From assembly GCA_023544605.1 (NCBI GenBank), contig JAMJFQ010000092.1:1-6069 (forward strand): DNA of 6,069 nt. Direction: 5' to 3'. This stretch comes from ANME-2 cluster archaeon. Lineage in GTDB: Archaea > Halobacteriota > Methanosarcinia > Methanosarcinales > Methanocomedenaceae. The position numbers and the translations under genes are program-made. The notes under the pieces were generated by a model, which saw only the letters and a program-made list of their open reading frames with translations, did not search any database and was not told the origin of the DNA. Shown piece by piece: positions 5,303-6,069 of the stretch (positions within the stretch are counted from its first letter, which is position 1; each line of letters opens with the position of its first letter).

Positions 5303-6010
5303 TTGTGTAATAGTAAACAGGGCAATACCATCAATATACCAGGCCACCTCATCGACAATATTGCCATCAAAAAATTCATAGGATACCTCCCTGAAGATTC
5401 ACCCCTCTACGAGAACATGAAGACAAGGGATTATCTCAGGTTCTTTGCATTTATCCACGATATCAGGAGGGATGAAGCAGACCGCCGCATCGACACACTG
5501 CTCAAACAGCTTAACCTTGAGGAAAGCAACAAGCGTCTGGGCACGTTCTCCAAAGGTATGAAACGCAAGGTGGCCATTGCCCGCAGTTTGATAAACGACC
5601 CCCAGATACTGATATATGATGAACCAGCTTCAGGACTTGATCCCCAGACCGCCCATTATATCATCGGTTTTATCAGGACCATGAAAGACAGGGGCAAGAC
5701 CATCATATTCAGTGGCCACAATCTGGCACAGGTGGAGGATATATGTGACAGGGTACTCATCATGAAGGGGGGTAACGTGGCCGCATATGGTACCATCGCG
5801 GAATTAAAGGAACAGTACGGAACCACCGCATATAGTATTACTTACGAATCCGGGGGAAGCACACAGATACTGACCATCAGGGACATGGATGAGATGAACC
5901 GGGCGGTCAGGGAGATCGTTAATGACGGGGGGAGTATTACAGATGTGTCGGTTGAGGAATCTAACCTTGAGGAGATATTCCTGGAGTTGGTGGGTATTGG
6001 GGACCAGTAA
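5303..6010 (+). pseudogene. ABC transporter ATPase lacking its N-terminal Walker A region
   Basis: The open frame encodes the C-terminal three quarters of an ABC-2-type ATPase, the subunit that powers a membrane permease. Residues 27-48 hold the Q-loop region (IGYLPEDSPLYENM). The ABC signature appears as TFSKGMKRKVAIARSL (81-96), Walker B as ILIYDEPASGLDP (102-114) and the H-loop His as FSGHNL. A C-terminal extension (about 170-235) follows, as in ABC-2 ATPases. The roughly 45-50 residues expected before GNTINIPGH, including the GxxGxGKT Walker A loop, are absent, and 5207-5302 does not encode them in any frame I could see. The only standard start before the conserved part is a TTG with no proper SD; the first in-frame ATG is codon 39. 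A 5' truncation or rearrangement near 5300-5315 is the simplest reading. The body of the gene is otherwise intact, so the loss is recent, or the protein works with a complete partner. Confidence 0.75.
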
Positions 6011-6014
6011 TACA

Positions 6015-6069
6015 ATGAAAAATTATGGTACGACCCTATTATTTTATTGTACCGTTCATCTACGTTTAT
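6015..6069 (+). CDS. Possible start of a gene at the right edge (partial)
   Basis: Just after the ABC ATPase fragment an ATG at 6015 opens a frame to the window end, with GGGGA (5999-6003) 11 nt upstream. An ATG at 6025 in another frame is also open and reads as a hydrophobic stretch (MVRPYYFIVPFIYVY), which would suit a permease. ABC ATPase genes are usually followed by their permease gene. Too little is visible to choose a frame or name a product. Confidence 0.25.
   Translation, partial: MKNYGTTLLFYCTVHLRL

Noticed and set aside
6027..6053. GGTAC/GTACC inverted repeat as a terminator after the ABC fragment.
   Set aside because: Only 5 bp with a 17-nt loop and no following T-run; it more likely lies within the next gene.
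1..6069. Defence system, CRISPR array, mobile element or RNA gene.
   Set aside because: No repeat-spacer pattern, transposase or integrase motif, tRNA-like cloverleaf or rRNA sequence was seen. Apart from the ABC fragment and edge genes, the window is made of intact housekeeping-type genes.

Overview
The window looks like an archaeal, euryarchaeotal chromosome. The best evidence is an archaea-specific tRNA C56 2'-O-methyltransferase (Trm56) next to a beta-CASP RNase of the archaeal CPSF2 type, together with AT-rich intergenic regions holding TATA-like boxes and good Shine-Dalgarno (SD) sites. A CcmC-type heme exporter points to a lineage that makes c-type cytochromes. Methanosarcinales-related groups, including ANME-2 and Methanoperedens-like archaea, would fit, but this placement is inference and not proven by the sequence.

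Layout. Positions 1-7 hold the first codons of a gene leaving the window leftward, with a strong SD at 16-20. The divergent AT-rich region up to about 236 contains a hairpin (32-50), a perfect 17-nt palindrome (62-78) and TATA-like sequence. ccmC (237-1001, +) follows and converges on a four-gene minus-strand cluster. Read in its own direction that cluster is: beta-CASP RNase (3937-2702), Trm56 (2673-2143), a left-handed beta-helix acyltransferase (2146-1658, overlapping trm56 by 4 nt) and a DUF1405-like membrane protein (1613-1029). A second divergent promoter region (about 3938-4150) separates the cluster from a plus-strand pair: a MoeB/ThiF-type E1-like enzyme (4151-4960) and a TusA-like sulfur carrier (4979-5206). 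After a T-rich terminator comes an ABC ATPase without its N-terminal Walker A region (5303-6010), then probably the first codons of another gene at the right edge.

How they work together. CcmC moves or presents heme for cytochrome c maturation. The RNase and Trm56 form an RNA-processing and tRNA-modification cluster. The E1-like enzyme and TusA-like protein look like a sulfur-activation and relay pair for molybdopterin, thiamine, tRNA thiolation or a SAMP-like carrier; no carrier is encoded here. The ABC fragment looks broken or highly diverged.

The most notable points are: the conserved N-terminus of the beta-CASP RNase is in frame but has no ATG, GTG or TTG, so initiation would need AUA; CcmC has a non-standard WWD motif; the ABC ATPase lacks Walker A; and there are sharp palindromes in both divergent promoter regions. 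I saw no CRISPR array, insertion sequence, tRNA or rRNA, and no clear new multi-gene system.
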